Source of the DNA: Macrocystis pyrifera
Lineage: Eukaryota; Sar; Phaeophyceae; Laminariales; Laminariaceae
DNA: 64,000 bases
Reading direction: 5' to 3'
Assembly (NCBI GenBank): GCA_031763025.1
Contig: JASSKH010000001.1
Coordinates: forward strand, 6,443,024-6,507,023
Shown here: positions 10,770-20,899 of the stretch, piece by piece
How positions within the stretch are numbered: position 1 is the stretch's first letter
Layout: each line of letters starts with the position of its first letter
Notes under the pieces: generated by a model
Told to the model about the DNA's origin: nothing
The model's database searches: none
Seen by the model: only the letters and a program-made list of their open reading frames with translations
Translations under genes and position numbers: made by a program

Positions 10770-12120
10770 TCTACAGCAAATGGTTGTTTCAGCACGGTCT
10801 GGGACAATTACGTGGGTTGGTCTGTAGATTTTTGACGTGCCGGCCCACGTGTTGTCTTGTACTAAAAGACGTGTCAGTACGCTGAAGTGAGTTTTTTACA
10901 CTTTTTTTTTATTTGTCTGTAATTTACTCCTGTCTGGATTCCGTGGAATAGCTGTTTTCAGCACAATCAGTTTCTACTACTCACACAGTTCTGCCCTACA
11001 GACGACTCCGTTGGATGGCTTACGTCCCGACTGTGGACCACCGCCTCCTCGTGCTGCTGCAACGCCCGCAGCAAAACGACCACAACCAGCAGCAGCACCT
11101 GGCGCTACCTTGCTGTTGCTGCTGCTGCAATCATACATGCTGCTGCAACTCCCTCTGTCGAGCACACAAAATAACGCCAATACAAGCGTTTATCGCTAGG
11201 CGACGGCGCGCCCCATGCTACAGCAGCGGCAATCCTCATTCGTGGTTCGACATTGACACACAAAATATCGCTGGAACGTTCGGGCAGAAGACGTCCCGTG
11301 TCTGGGCCTACTTGACGAAGTTGCACCGCCGTTTTGGTCCGCGGTACGTACCAGAGCAATGAGGTGATGATGCTTGCGTCGCGGAGACGGCAGGTAGTGT
11401 CTGTCGTCTCTATACCCTTGACGGTACCAAGGCCTTGATGCGACTTTACACAAGGCATAATACATCTTCTACATAATCGTCTGGGCTAACCCCAGTCTTG
11501 ATCTTAATCCCCTCCCCACCTGGTTATCCCTGAGAGCTAGCAAGACACGTGCTGCTGCCGTGTTCTGGTTTCGTGTGCTCGATGGATGGCCGACGTGCAT
11601 CAATAGCAAGAATTGAAAATGTATACAGTCAGTAAGGGCACGTCAAATTGCTGCCCAGGCGGTCCCGGCGTAAGGTCATACTGTGAAGAGGACTATTAGT
11701 AGGAAGTCAGTCACGAATCTCCATCACACTGCGGGAGGGGTCCGTGCATGTTTTACAGTACAGTACTGTAGCCAGAGTATTGCAACCGGAAATTCTTCAG
11801 CATTCACGTAAAACACTCCGAGTAATATATTCTCTTCAAGCTTCCCCTCCGGTAAGCACCTAAGGGGTCGCGCGAGAACGAAATAAGGAGTACCTGTACA
11901 CCCTTTCACAGCAACGATGGGGATGAGGAGTGTGATAGACGCCTTGAATTGGTCAAACTCTTAACTGCATCAGGCTACTGCATTTGCCGTTCTTCCTTTT
12001 TTACTGCGTTCCAGTAACAGTCTTAGGATCGTATTCACTTTTGAGTGATGGGCGTCAGCGAAGAACCCTGTGTGTGAGTGTGTGTTTGCTTTCTTCTGAT
12101 CATCACTTTCACTTTCCAGC
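10770..12120. other. No gene recognised
   Basis: Contains a CAG/CTG-rich patch at about 11,055-11,150 that yields low-complexity frames on both strands, and otherwise no sustained coding signal. The matching stretch is 40,488-41,840. Confidence 0.5.
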
Positions 12121-12415
12121 CTAAGAGGTTTTACCCTCATCGATCGTCTGGACAAGCCGTTGTCACAGGTGCTATCCCTTCCCCCCCCGGTTCGTGCTTT
12201 CATTTTCTATGCGCAATAGAGTTCAGCATTTCCGCTGCTCGTCGATTGTCATCGAATGTTTCTAGCGCACGCTTCCGCGCGCTTGCCGCAAATCAATTGT
12301 TTGTGCAAGAAAACGTCCTTATGAATATTCGCTCGGTGAGACCTGAACCCACGAAATTGATCTTACGAAATTGATCTTAGTAGGCACGCCGACCATCTAC
12401 CAAGCCACCGGGGAC
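12120..12415 (-). mobile_element. tRNA-derived SINE
   Basis: On the minus strand the element starts with a tRNA-like head. A box-A-like TGGCTTGGTAGATGG is followed by a T-arm, GTGGG-TTCAGGT-CTCAC, at 12,336-12,352 with a fully pairable 5 bp stem and 7-base loop. A 14 bp direct repeat (AAGATCAATTTCGT-like) sits where an anticodon or variable arm would be. The body continues to about 12,120. Relatives are at 41,840-42,137 and 57,160-57,425. Confidence 0.6.
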
Positions 12416-13084
12416 GCCGGCCGTGGGAGGGTATGGTTGGATGGGTGGCCGGGTGGGTGGGTGCAGATTGGATGTGGCCTGGTTGGTCCCACCACTGTGA
12501 GGGTATTACCTACTGAGCTTGAACGGTAAAATATCGATCGATTACCCTGTTCAGAGTAATCCATTTAACACTCTCCCCCCCTCTAAACGGCGGGAACTTT
12601 GGGGCGTCAGAACCGTATACGTCTGTACGCTACCCTACCCGCTTCGTTTGGTTGCCTGGGGAACCAGAGAGATGCGTTCTCGTGGTTTTTTAGACACGCG
12701 CAAGCGTTTCTGTAAAGGAAACGTTTGAAGTCACTCTGTCCGACAATCCTCAACTGCTTGCTGTTAACTTGGTACGAAGCGATGTCTCGCCGTCCCTCAC
12801 TGGACACACCTTGGTCGACAGGATGCCCCAGCCCGACCTACCCTCGGTCGAGAAGCACTTCGTCTCCTCCGGACGACAGGTTCTTCCCCTCGTTGGAGTG
12901 GCGGCTCTCGAGCCGGGGATATCCAATACCCTCACGCCACCAACAACACCACGCACCAACAACATTTCATTCGTAGATACGCGATGCGTGTCAGCGCAAA
13001 CATAAGTGTATGTTATCTTTTAGTGGGTTGGCTGTTGATTCAAATATACGGTATTCTGGGAAGACTTGGAAATAAGGTTTTGAT

Positions 13085-13960
13085 AATACACACCAACTCC
13101 TGCTAGTTTTTTAATCGGTGGAAGCTTCGACTCGACTTCCAAAACTTCCATTTGGAAGTCAAACACTTCCATTTTGACTTCCAAATGGAAGTTTTGGAAG
13201 CTTCTACTCATTCACCAAATAATGAGGAACACCGTGGAAGGGTCTGCGGACGTAGGTGGAAGTTTCCATTGATATGGAAGTTATATGGAATATACATAAG
13301 TAAGCTGTGGAAGTCGCGCTTGAATATGGGAGTGATCAGAGGATTCTGCGTACTCAGATGCGAGTTTTGCCGAAACAGAAAGAGAAAAGGAAGTTTCGGA
13401 AGCCAAACGTAAGTTGTGAAAGTTGAATAGACGCGGATGCGAGTAGGTGGAAGTAAGTGGAAGTTACCGTTGAGTACGGAAGTGGACAGAGGATTCTGCG
13501 GACGCCGATGAAAGTTTCCTTGAAAGTAGAAGTTCAGTGGAACGTCTACACGTGAAGTGGAAGTGGGTGATAGCAGGTGGAAGCATATTAAGGTGTATCG
13601 AAGCTTAACGGAAGCTGGACAAGGCTTCTACCGGGCATGGCCGTGCAAGCTTCCCTTTTGCTTCCGCTTTGGAAACTTCCACTGGCTTGCACTAGCTTCC
13701 AAATTGGAAACTTTCATGGACTAAATGGTAGTTTCCACTCGACTTCCAGAACTTCAAATTGGAAGTAAAAAACGTCCGTTTTGACTCAAAAAACGTCCAT
13801 TTTGACTTCCACAACTTCGATTTGGAAGTCAAACACTTCCTTTTTGACTTCCACAACTTCCGTTTAGAATCTAAAAGGGGCATTTAGGGAGGTTTTTGAC
13901 TTCCAAATGGAGTTCGTTTGGAAGCTTCCACTCATTTTCCAAGAAATGAGGACCACCGAG
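13085..13960. repeat. Block dense in TTCCA/GGAAG words
   Basis: GGAAG and its complement CTTCC recur every 10-40 bases over nearly 900 bp, often as facing pairs such as CTTCCA...TGGAAG (around 13,140-13,200). Units are not of fixed length. Comparable blocks lie at 26,240-27,290 and 42,808-43,680, the latter being the duplicate of this one. Frames through it are Trp/Lys/Ser-rich by composition and are not genes. Confidence 0.75.
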
Positions 13961-14389
13961 CAAGCCCCACACTCTTGTTTTTCATGTAGTGGTATCATAT
14001 TGTTATTGCCCTCGATGAAATTCGAGCGCTGTTCTCAGTTTGCTTGTCTCTTGTTTTGTGAAGACGCAGGTGGAGTTGTTGCGAGTGACGGGAGAGGTCA
14101 GTCGGGACTAGCACAGACGGAACCCCAGAGTGCTGTGTTTGGCTCAGGCAGAGCGTCTACTTGTTGACTAACGGTACCACCTGTTATGGTACTCGGGGGG
14201 GGACATATATCCAGCAGCAGCACACGAAGATGGAAAGGGCACCCGCACCAGTACCACAGCAATGGGATCGATATCATTGAGGTGTAACTGGGGTTGCAGG
14301 GCCCAATACAAGACTGTTGGCCAATGAAATACAAAACCTGAACGGGGAGAGATCTTCAGCAATCAGTCAGAAAGCTGACGACTCTCTCC

Positions 14390-15740
14390 TGGGTTGTTAT
14401 TTTTGCGAGTACCGAAACATGAGATGAGGATCGCACAATACAAATGAAGGCGAACATTAGAAAGTAATCAACTAACTGCTGTTGTAAAAGACCTACGATA
14501 GATAGTAGTATGCAATTTTGGGCCATTCTTTTTGCGAGTACCGAAACATACGACGAGGATCGCAAAATACGAACAAAGGCGAAAAGTAGAAAGTAATCAA
14601 CTAACTGCTGTTGTTATTGTAAAAGACCGACGATAGTTCGTATGCAATTTTTTAGTATTAGTAGTTTTCAGGCTCTACTGCTGCTATAGTATGCGAGTGA
14701 CGTCGACGCTTTGTTGGCCAATGAAAAACATGTTTGTGGGTTGTTACACATTCGACAGATTGACATGTATTTTCAACTGGCGGGTTATTCATTGTATTAT
14801 ATGCGAGCACAGAGACATACGGTGACGATCGCAAACAAATAAAGGCGAAAAGTAGAAAGTAATCCACTGCTGCCTGCGGCGTCCTACGGTATCCCCCCAA
14901 ACCTGAAACCCATTTTTTGCCTTTCGCTGCTGTAAAAGACTTGCGATAGTATGTTTTTTTTTTGCCATTCGAGACACAGATAATTTTGCTGTGGCACGAA
15001 AAGTAACCCATTCCTGTTGTACTGTGAAATACCTCCTATAGTATGCGAATGGAAACGCGTAGTACACCAAAAAAGTATTATTTCAGCTCGTGCCACGATA
15101 CACGATAGTCGCTCGATCTCGACAGAGACTCAGCCCACGGGCAACCCGCGCGGTGGCGGGCAAGATTAACTAGTGTAGATGACGGGCTCGAAGAAATGAG
15201 GTGGATGCATGCTCTAGGGGGCAAGAGCTTGCCGGCGGCGTCCTACGGTATCCTCCCAAAACTGAAGAAAAGCCCATTTTTTGCCATTCGAGACGTTTGT
15301 TTGTTGTACTGATGTACTGATAGACACAACGCATTTTTTTTGCCATTCTGTCATGATACTGCTTGGATACAGCACTCTGCAGTGCAGCAGTGCTCGTCGA
15401 TAATTTTGAGCGACACAAAAAATAATCCACTCCTGTTGTACTCTAAAAAACCTACTATAGTATGCGAATGGAAACGCGAAGTACACCAAAAAAGTATTAT
15501 TTCAGCTCGTGCCACGATACACGATTGACGCTCGATTTCGACAGAGTCTCAGCCCACCGGCAACCCGTGCGGTGGCGGGCAAGATCAATTAGTATAGATG
15601 GCGGGCTCCAAGAAATGAGGTGGATGCATGCTCTAGGGGGCAAGAGCTTGCCGGTGGCGTCCTACGGTATCCTCCCAAACCTGAAAAAAGGCCCATTTTT
15701 TGCCATACGAGATGGATGCAGCAGTGGTAGTACTCGTAGC
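14390..15740. repeat. Tandem array of ~130 bp and 360-420 bp units
   Basis: The phrase GCGAGTACCGAAACAT recurs at about 14,404 and 14,534. Longer units carry GGCGTCCTACGGTATCC near 14,878, 15,237 and 15,657, followed each time by CCCAAA and CCCATTTTTTGCC; two also share TATGCGAATGGAAACGCG near 15,043 and 15,461. The duplicate array is at 44,112-45,460. Confidence 0.75.
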
Positions 15741-16024
15741 TAATGTTTTTTCATCTATTTCGTGCACACCAGCGGCCAATGCGCTGCACTGAGCGTGGAA
15801 CCCAAGCGTCTGAGCAAACTCTTACGCTTGTATCCATCGCCACCTTGCACAACAAGGCAACACTACAGCAGTAGCAGGCACCTGGTCTGGTGTATAGACG
15901 TCTCCCCAACTCGGTATGGGCGTCTGAGCCAACTCTTGTATTCATCGCCACCCTTGCAAAAAAAAGACGGCACTACAGCAGTTAGCAGGCACCTGGTCTG
16001 GCGTATAGCCGTCTCCCCGACTCG

Positions 16025-16260
16025 TTATGGGACATGGGATATGCTGGTATGGTGTATGGGAATATGGGATATTGGATATCTTGGTGGTATGGTATATGGG
16101 AATATGGGATATTGGTGGTATGATATATGGGAATATGGGAAAGCCACCGTATGTGGTATGGTATGTGTTGGCGGTATGGTACCGGGAAAACACAGTATAT
16201 GGTATGGTACGTTTGTGGTATGGTACGATGTCGTGGATGTATTATATGGCTAAATTTGCC
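16025..16260 (+). repeat. TATGG/GGGATAT minisatellite
   Basis: Imperfect repeats of TATGGGAATATGGGATATTGG and GGTATGGTA words. A purine-rich plus strand produces Tyr/Trp/Gly-rich frames that are not genes. The matching array is at 45,750-45,990. Confidence 0.7.
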
Positions 16261-16381
16261 TGGTGGTATGGTATGTTTCAGTATATAAGGTCCGCAAGGG
16301 TCGAAAACGTCGTACGAATATCAACTGTAACGAGCTTATATATCGGCCATTGGAAAGTATTCGAAAATATAAGCCTTGTGG

Positions 16382-16398
16382 ACAGACAGACAGACAAG
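16382..16398 (+). repeat. Short (CAGA)n microsatellite
   Basis: About four CAGA units here; the same place in the duplicate (46,107-46,154) has about twelve. It is a clear length polymorphism between the two copies. Confidence 0.85.
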
Positions 16399-16777
16399 AT
16401 TGCAATTACCGCAGCTGAGACTAAGTTTTACAAACTGAGAATTTATCGTACCCGTACCAGCTCGCATACAAAAAGTAAGTTTTGAGTGATAATCAACGAC
16501 ATCGACAACAACAGACAACAGCGACCTATAGAGACCACCGCTACCACCACCACACCAAGCAGCAGCGAACACAGTGACAAACATGTATCTCAACACATCC
16601 CTAAATGATGCCCGCCTCAGTGCCCTGTATGGCGAGCACTCGTTGGTTGCTCTTGTCGCCTTTTCAGGTACTGGTGTCTCAACATCGCCCTTGAAGATAC
16701 CAGGCTTGGTGCTCAGTTTTGTGAGCACTCGCTGAGTGTATCTTGCTACGTTTGAGATGAATACAAAATTGAGTATA

Positions 16778-16782
16778 ATCGT
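16778..16782. other. Empty target site of the LTR element
   Basis: ATCGT occurs once here between GAGTATA and GACCTTG. In the duplicate the same five bases occur on both sides of the 3,285 bp LTR element, so this is the pre-insertion state. Confidence 0.95.
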
Positions 16783-17059
16783 GACCTTGTTGGAAGTTAG
16801 TGAAATCATCGTCGTATTATTGATTTTCAGTTATTATATGTACGTACAAGGCTTTCCTTCGGAGTGGGTATTCCGTTGTTTCGTGTACATATAACTGCAA
16901 TTAATTGGCGACATAGCCCAAAGCCAACCAAACTAAATGTATTTGTGTAAGAAACGGTGAAGGATGTAATAATGGCGTTTTTATTTATGAATGTAAATCG
17001 TGAAACGTAAGATCGGGTGACGCAAGAGTAAGAATGACATTCGTCTAATAATAATAATA

Positions 17060-17580
17060 ACATATTTCATCAGTGTGGGGGAGAGAGTGGAGTAGTGCTT
17101 GGCATGTGGATGATATACAACATACAGGCTGTTGTTTAAAGGAAGGTTTGGGACAGGAGAGAAAGCAGCAGTGCCGGCAACGACAACGGTTGTGGAAATG
17201 TTGTATAGTTGCTGGGCGGCCGCGATTTCGATGTAGCCAGCATAGGAGTTTGGATGAGACATGATATGTAAATAGTCTTCCAGGATGCTGTAGTAGCGAG
17301 GCGGGAGGCCCAGAATGTGGATCTGTTCGCTGTTGAACTCGTTGGATATGTGTAGGATGAAATAATCGTGATTTTGGGAAATGTGGGAAACAATTTGTTT
17401 CCTTTCGTTCGTCCTGGGTGGCGACAATCTGCTTGGCGTACTGCTTCGGAATTCCGCGAAGCCCTGGAGCAGGCGAAATGGAAGGAAGTCTTTTTGCGCT
17501 TGATGATGATGTCTCCGTCTTTGATGGTGGAGTCCGTCAGGCGGCAGTTGTTGCACTTGCCACGGACCTGGTCGAAGTAA
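17060..17580 (-). pseudogene. OTU-like cysteine protease remnant
   Basis: A minus-strand frame from about 17,404 down to 17,082 reads RKQIVSHISQNHDYFILHIS, then YYSILEDYLHIMSHPNSYAG, YIEIAAAQQLYNISTTVVV and HPHAKHYSTLSP. These match the C-terminal two thirds of an OTU domain: the (R)xxIVxxIxxNxxxF helix, ...Y...M....(W/Y)xGxxE(L/I)xAxxxxYxxxIxV, and the catalytic His in KHY. The N-terminal DGNC motif with the catalytic Cys is not readable in this frame. Just upstream in another frame is a C-x2-C...H-x2-C cluster (GKCNNCRLTD...FHFAC) resembling a small zinc finger. OTU domains occur in deubiquitinases and some transposons. The second copy is at 50,105-50,625. Confidence 0.6.
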
Positions 17581-17624
17581 ACATATAGGGTGCGCGGGGC
17601 AGGAGTGGCGTGCAGGGAATGGCG

Positions 17625-17652
17625 GTGAGGGGGAAGGGGGGGGGGGGGGGCA
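17625..17652 (+). repeat. Poly-G tract
   Basis: G-rich run of more than 15 uninterrupted bases, with a slightly different length in the duplicate at about 50,669-50,697. Confidence 0.8.
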
Positions 17653-17699
17653 GAGTTCATTATTTGTACTACTCTACAGCGGCACAACAGCAGTACGTA

Positions 17700-19110
17700 A
17701 TCGCTTGCTACACGACGGCAGCAGCAGCAGCAGCAGCAGCAGCAAGTACGTAATTTCATTGACGATACAGAAATATGTACACACACAAGTGTAGTACAGT
17801 ACACACACAAATCACGTCCAGCATGATGTACGGCAACAACGCAGCAGCACCACAAAAAAAAATCATTGACGATACAGAAGTATGTACACACGCACAAGTT
17901 TAAGTATAAGCAATAGACACACAAATCATGTCCAGCATGATGTACGGCAATAACGCAGCAGCGCCACAAAACGACCAGGAAACACAATTATCCGATTACA
18001 TACAAACATTCAGTGAATATAGCGGCAGCACTAAAAGCAGAGCAGCAGCAGCAGCAGAAGCAGCAACGGATCGCCACAGCGTTGGCAGCAGCAGCATAGC
18101 AACGATATGAAAAGAAGGGAGAAAAAAAGTATGTACCCCGAGGCCGCCCGAAGAGTATTTTTGGTACCTCACTATAGACCCCACCTCCGCATGCTGTACG
18201 GCAACAACGCAGCAGCAGCATAGCAACAACAATACGAAATACGAGAAAAAGTAATACGCAAAATGCAGGAGCAAAACGACCAAAATGTTTTTTTTACGTA
18301 TCAAAAAAACCATTTGGGTACAAAAATGGCCAAAAAAAACAATAATCCGCGTTGGCAGCAGCGGCATAGCAACGATATGAAAATAAGGAAGAAAAAAAGT
18401 ATGTACCCTGGTATGCCGCAATCGCAAAACCTACGGAATTTCATTGACGATACCGAAATATGTACACACACAAGTGCAGCATGATGTACGGCAAACAACG
18501 CAGCAGCACCACAGCAGCAGCAGCAACGATATATATGAAAATAACCAAGCCGAAAACGAGAAATTGCACTACGTACGCAAAATGCAGGAGCAAAACGACA
18601 AAAATATTTTTTCACGTATCAAAAGGGACCATTTGGGTACAAAAACGACCAAGAAAAACAGTAATCCGAGTACATACGAACATTCAGTGGATATTGCGGC
18701 AGCACATTAGCAGCAGCAGCAGCAGCAGCAGAAGCAGCTACAGCATTAGCAGCAGCAGAAGCTGCAACGAATCGCCGCAGCGTTGGCAGCAGCGTTGGCA
18801 GCAGCAGCAGCAGCAGCAGCAGCATAACAACGATATGAAAATAAGGAAGAAAAAAAGCATGTACCCTGGTATGCCGACATCGCAAAACCTACGGAATTGA
18901 CGATCCGAAAATATGTACGCTTCCAGCATGATGCACGGCAACAACGCAGCAGCACTACATACAGCAGCAGCAAGTGCACAGGAGCAGCAGGTGCACAGCA
19001 CTGCAACAACGCAGCAGCACTACAGCAGCAGCGAGTGCACAGGAGAAGCAGGTGCACACAGCAGCAGCAGCACTCATGGCGTGGTGCTGACAGCAGCAGC
19101 AGCAGCAGCA
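17700..19110 (+). repeat. CAG-rich mosaic tandem array
   Basis: Modules recur in shuffled order: a CAGCAG run; CAGCATGATGTACGGCAACA; ATTGACGATAC-GAAATATGTACAC; GCAGGAGCAAAACGAC with CATTTGGGTAC about 330 bp apart (near 18,264 and 18,594); and AGGAAGAAAAAAAG with ATGTACCC (near 18,115, 18,387 and 18,848). Open frames across it are poly-Gln, poly-Ala, poly-Ser or poly-Cys by composition. The same array is at 50,745-52,180, with changed CAG run lengths. Confidence 0.8.
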
Positions 19111-19416
19111 GCGGCAGCCGAAAACGAGCAAAATGAGCATGTGGGGTCACCCAAACATGTACACACAGAAATCGTGTGCATGCACCGAAAATGCACCACA
19201 GTAGCAGCAGCACTCACGTCGTTCGGTGCAGCGGTGACGGCGACAGCTGAATCCTCCGTTCCTTCGTTCACGTCCCGCAAACAGTTGTGCATGTGTGCGT
19301 TCGCACTGTGTGTAAGAGGAGCCGACGCAACGCACGAAGGGAAAGAACGAGCATGGATGAGTAAAAAAAAAAAATAAACGCTTAATTTGACGTAAGTTTG
19401 TATGCAAAAAGGCAAT

Positions 19417-19516
19417 NNNNNNNNNNNNNNNNNNNNNNNNNNNNNNNNNNNNNNNNNNNNNNNNNNNNNNNNNNNNNNNNNNNNNNNNNNNNNNNNNNNN
19501 NNNNNNNNNNNNNNNN
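19417..19516. other. Assembly gap of 100 N
   Basis: Exactly 100 N, the usual placeholder for a gap of unknown size. The left flank matches the sequence ending at 52,459 and the right flank matches 61,235 onward. In the second copy those flanks are about 8.8 kb apart. Confidence 0.99.
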
Positions 19517-19750
19517 GGTATGCATGCACGATAGGAAGGATGGGAGTGTCGGCGCTGGCTGGGACGGCTGCACACAGCGAACGGAAACCAAGGCGCGTAC
19601 CGGGCTACGAAACAGAGAGCCACTTTCACCATAGAGAAGGAAAAGAAACAAAAGGACTAAACAAAGGAGGCGGGGACGAGCCTCACGTCGGCTCGCAGAG
19701 CAAGCAGCACGCGAGGCTCGTAAGAGACAGAGGGAGGCACTGGTGGCGGT

Positions 19751-20743
19751 AGCGACCTACAATGTGCGCACCCTGGCTGTACAGGGGAAGAACGGGTACG
19801 GACATGACGAGCGTGTACTGGCGAAGGGACGGGAACTCGGCTGTGACTTCATTGGCCTGTAGGAAAATCGGAGGTCCGGCAGCACGACGTTCCGTGCGGC
19901 AGGGTATCGCGTTTTCTGTTCAGGTCAGGAAACAACAGCTGCCAGGCAAGGCTGTACGGAGTAGGTGTAGCTGTAAATGAATCGTTGTGCAGTAAGACTG
20001 TGTACACTCATCAGCTCATTGACGAGCGGCTTATGTCTGTGCGTTTTGAACTGGCCAGCAAATGCGAGACAGTTAATTTTGTCGTTGCGTGTGCTCCAAC
20101 TGATTGTACCAAGGACGTCGAACTGAAACGTATTTTCTGGCAGAAGCTGGAGGACTTGGCGGAAACGATGCCCACGAAAGAGTGTCTGTTTGAACTGATA
20201 GATGCCAATGCCCGAACTAGACAGAGGATGGAAGGGTGCGGTGATGATGAAAGTAGAGTGCTTGGAGCATATGGACGTGATGTTCGTAACGATAATGGCA
20301 AACGATTCCTGCCGTTCGCCACCAATTGCAAGTTAGCTCTCACCAACACGTTTTTCAGCACACGCAAGGGTGGGATTTCGCATACACACAACGGCACCAG
20401 CCCGAATGACCGCAAGCGGATCGACTGCGTTCTAACCCGTCAAGCCCATCGACCTAGAGCACACAACGTTAAAGTCGTCCTACAGCCTCCTGCCCCAGGT
20501 AAGACTGACTCAGATTACAACATCTTGTATATCAAAGTCCGACTCAGTAGTCACTTTGCGTCTGACAGACAAATACGTAGACCGACAAAACGCCGAGAGT
20601 TCGACAGGCAGTTTTTTATGTCCGATGAAAAGTGTCGTAAACGAGTAGTCGCGAGGGTCATCCCCACTCTCAACCAGCTCAACCAGCCCCGTAATACGTC
20701 TGGCATGGTTAAGGCTTTCACTGCGGCTATTAGTGATGCGATT
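19751..20743 (+). pseudogene. LINE APE-type endonuclease domain
   Basis: The frame reads VATYNVRTLAVQGK (strand with the catalytic Asn), FIGL-stop-ENRRSGS where FIGLQETR is expected, then FVVACAPTD, LIDANARTRQRMEGC (family D-x-NAR), GKRFLPFATNCKLALTNTFF and RKRIDCVLTRQ. The end of the domain reads SDYN at 20,510-20,521; the family has SDHN with the catalytic His. The enzyme nicks target DNA to prime reverse transcription. Loss of the His plus the TAG at 19,860 means this copy is inactive. Confidence 0.85.
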
Positions 20744-20899
20744 TAAAAAGAGGTACCACCCCCTCCACGTCGCCACCGTAGACATGGATGGTGTGAGTCT
20801 GCCGAAACCTTGGCCGCAGTCATATTAGCATGCAGAGCGAGGGAGGATGCACGGCAATTCTTGCGTGCCCACCCCCGGGATAGAACCGCGTGGAAGACA

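Larger units (their letters stand above)
6548..10770 (-). mobile_element. Decayed Ty3/gypsy-type retroelement with NADAR domain
   Basis: On the minus strand, from high to low coordinate, the order is NADAR-like domain (10,428-10,066), retropepsin (about 9,790-9,440), reverse transcriptase (8,767-7,517) and RNase H (about 7,240-6,715). Protease-RT-RNase H is the Ty3/gypsy order. No integrase and no flanking LTRs were found. Each domain is split over two or three frames with stops, so the element is dead. A second copy lies at 36,265-40,486 with mostly the same lesions, so it was already broken when the segment was duplicated or the haplotypes diverged. Confidence 0.85.
1..19416. repeat. Segmental duplication, copy A
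   Basis: This segment recurs in the same order and orientation at 30,153-52,459. The coordinate offset starts at 30,152, settles at about 29,717 after the first 1.2 kb and stays within a few bases of 29,716-29,726 to about 16.8 kb. Differences seen by eye are scattered substitutions and homopolymer or microsatellite length changes. This copy carries one extra S/T repeat block near 0.8-1.2 kb and has the empty target site (16,778-16,782) of an LTR element present in the other copy. It runs straight into the assembly gap, so its right end is not seen. Confidence 0.95.

Noticed and set aside
4900..12500. LTRs of the gypsy element
   Set aside because: I looked for a direct repeat flanking 6.5-10.8 kb and found none within the segment. 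The LTRs may be lost or lie elsewhere.
12694..13005. About 103 open codons (VKETFEVTLSDNPQLLAVNL and onward) on the plus strand
   Set aside because: It looked exon-like, but the four base differences between the two copies in this frame all change residues (V/G, P/S, K/E, T/M), arguing against coding constraint.
13085..13960. Heat-shock-element cluster
   Set aside because: GGAAG/TTCC words are abundant, but the required alternating 5 bp nGAAn spacing is not kept.
17460..17580. Genuine PARP-type zinc finger
   Set aside because: C-x2-C-x21-H-x2-C is shorter than the usual PARP finger, and the frame differs from that of the OTU part. Kept only as a resemblance.
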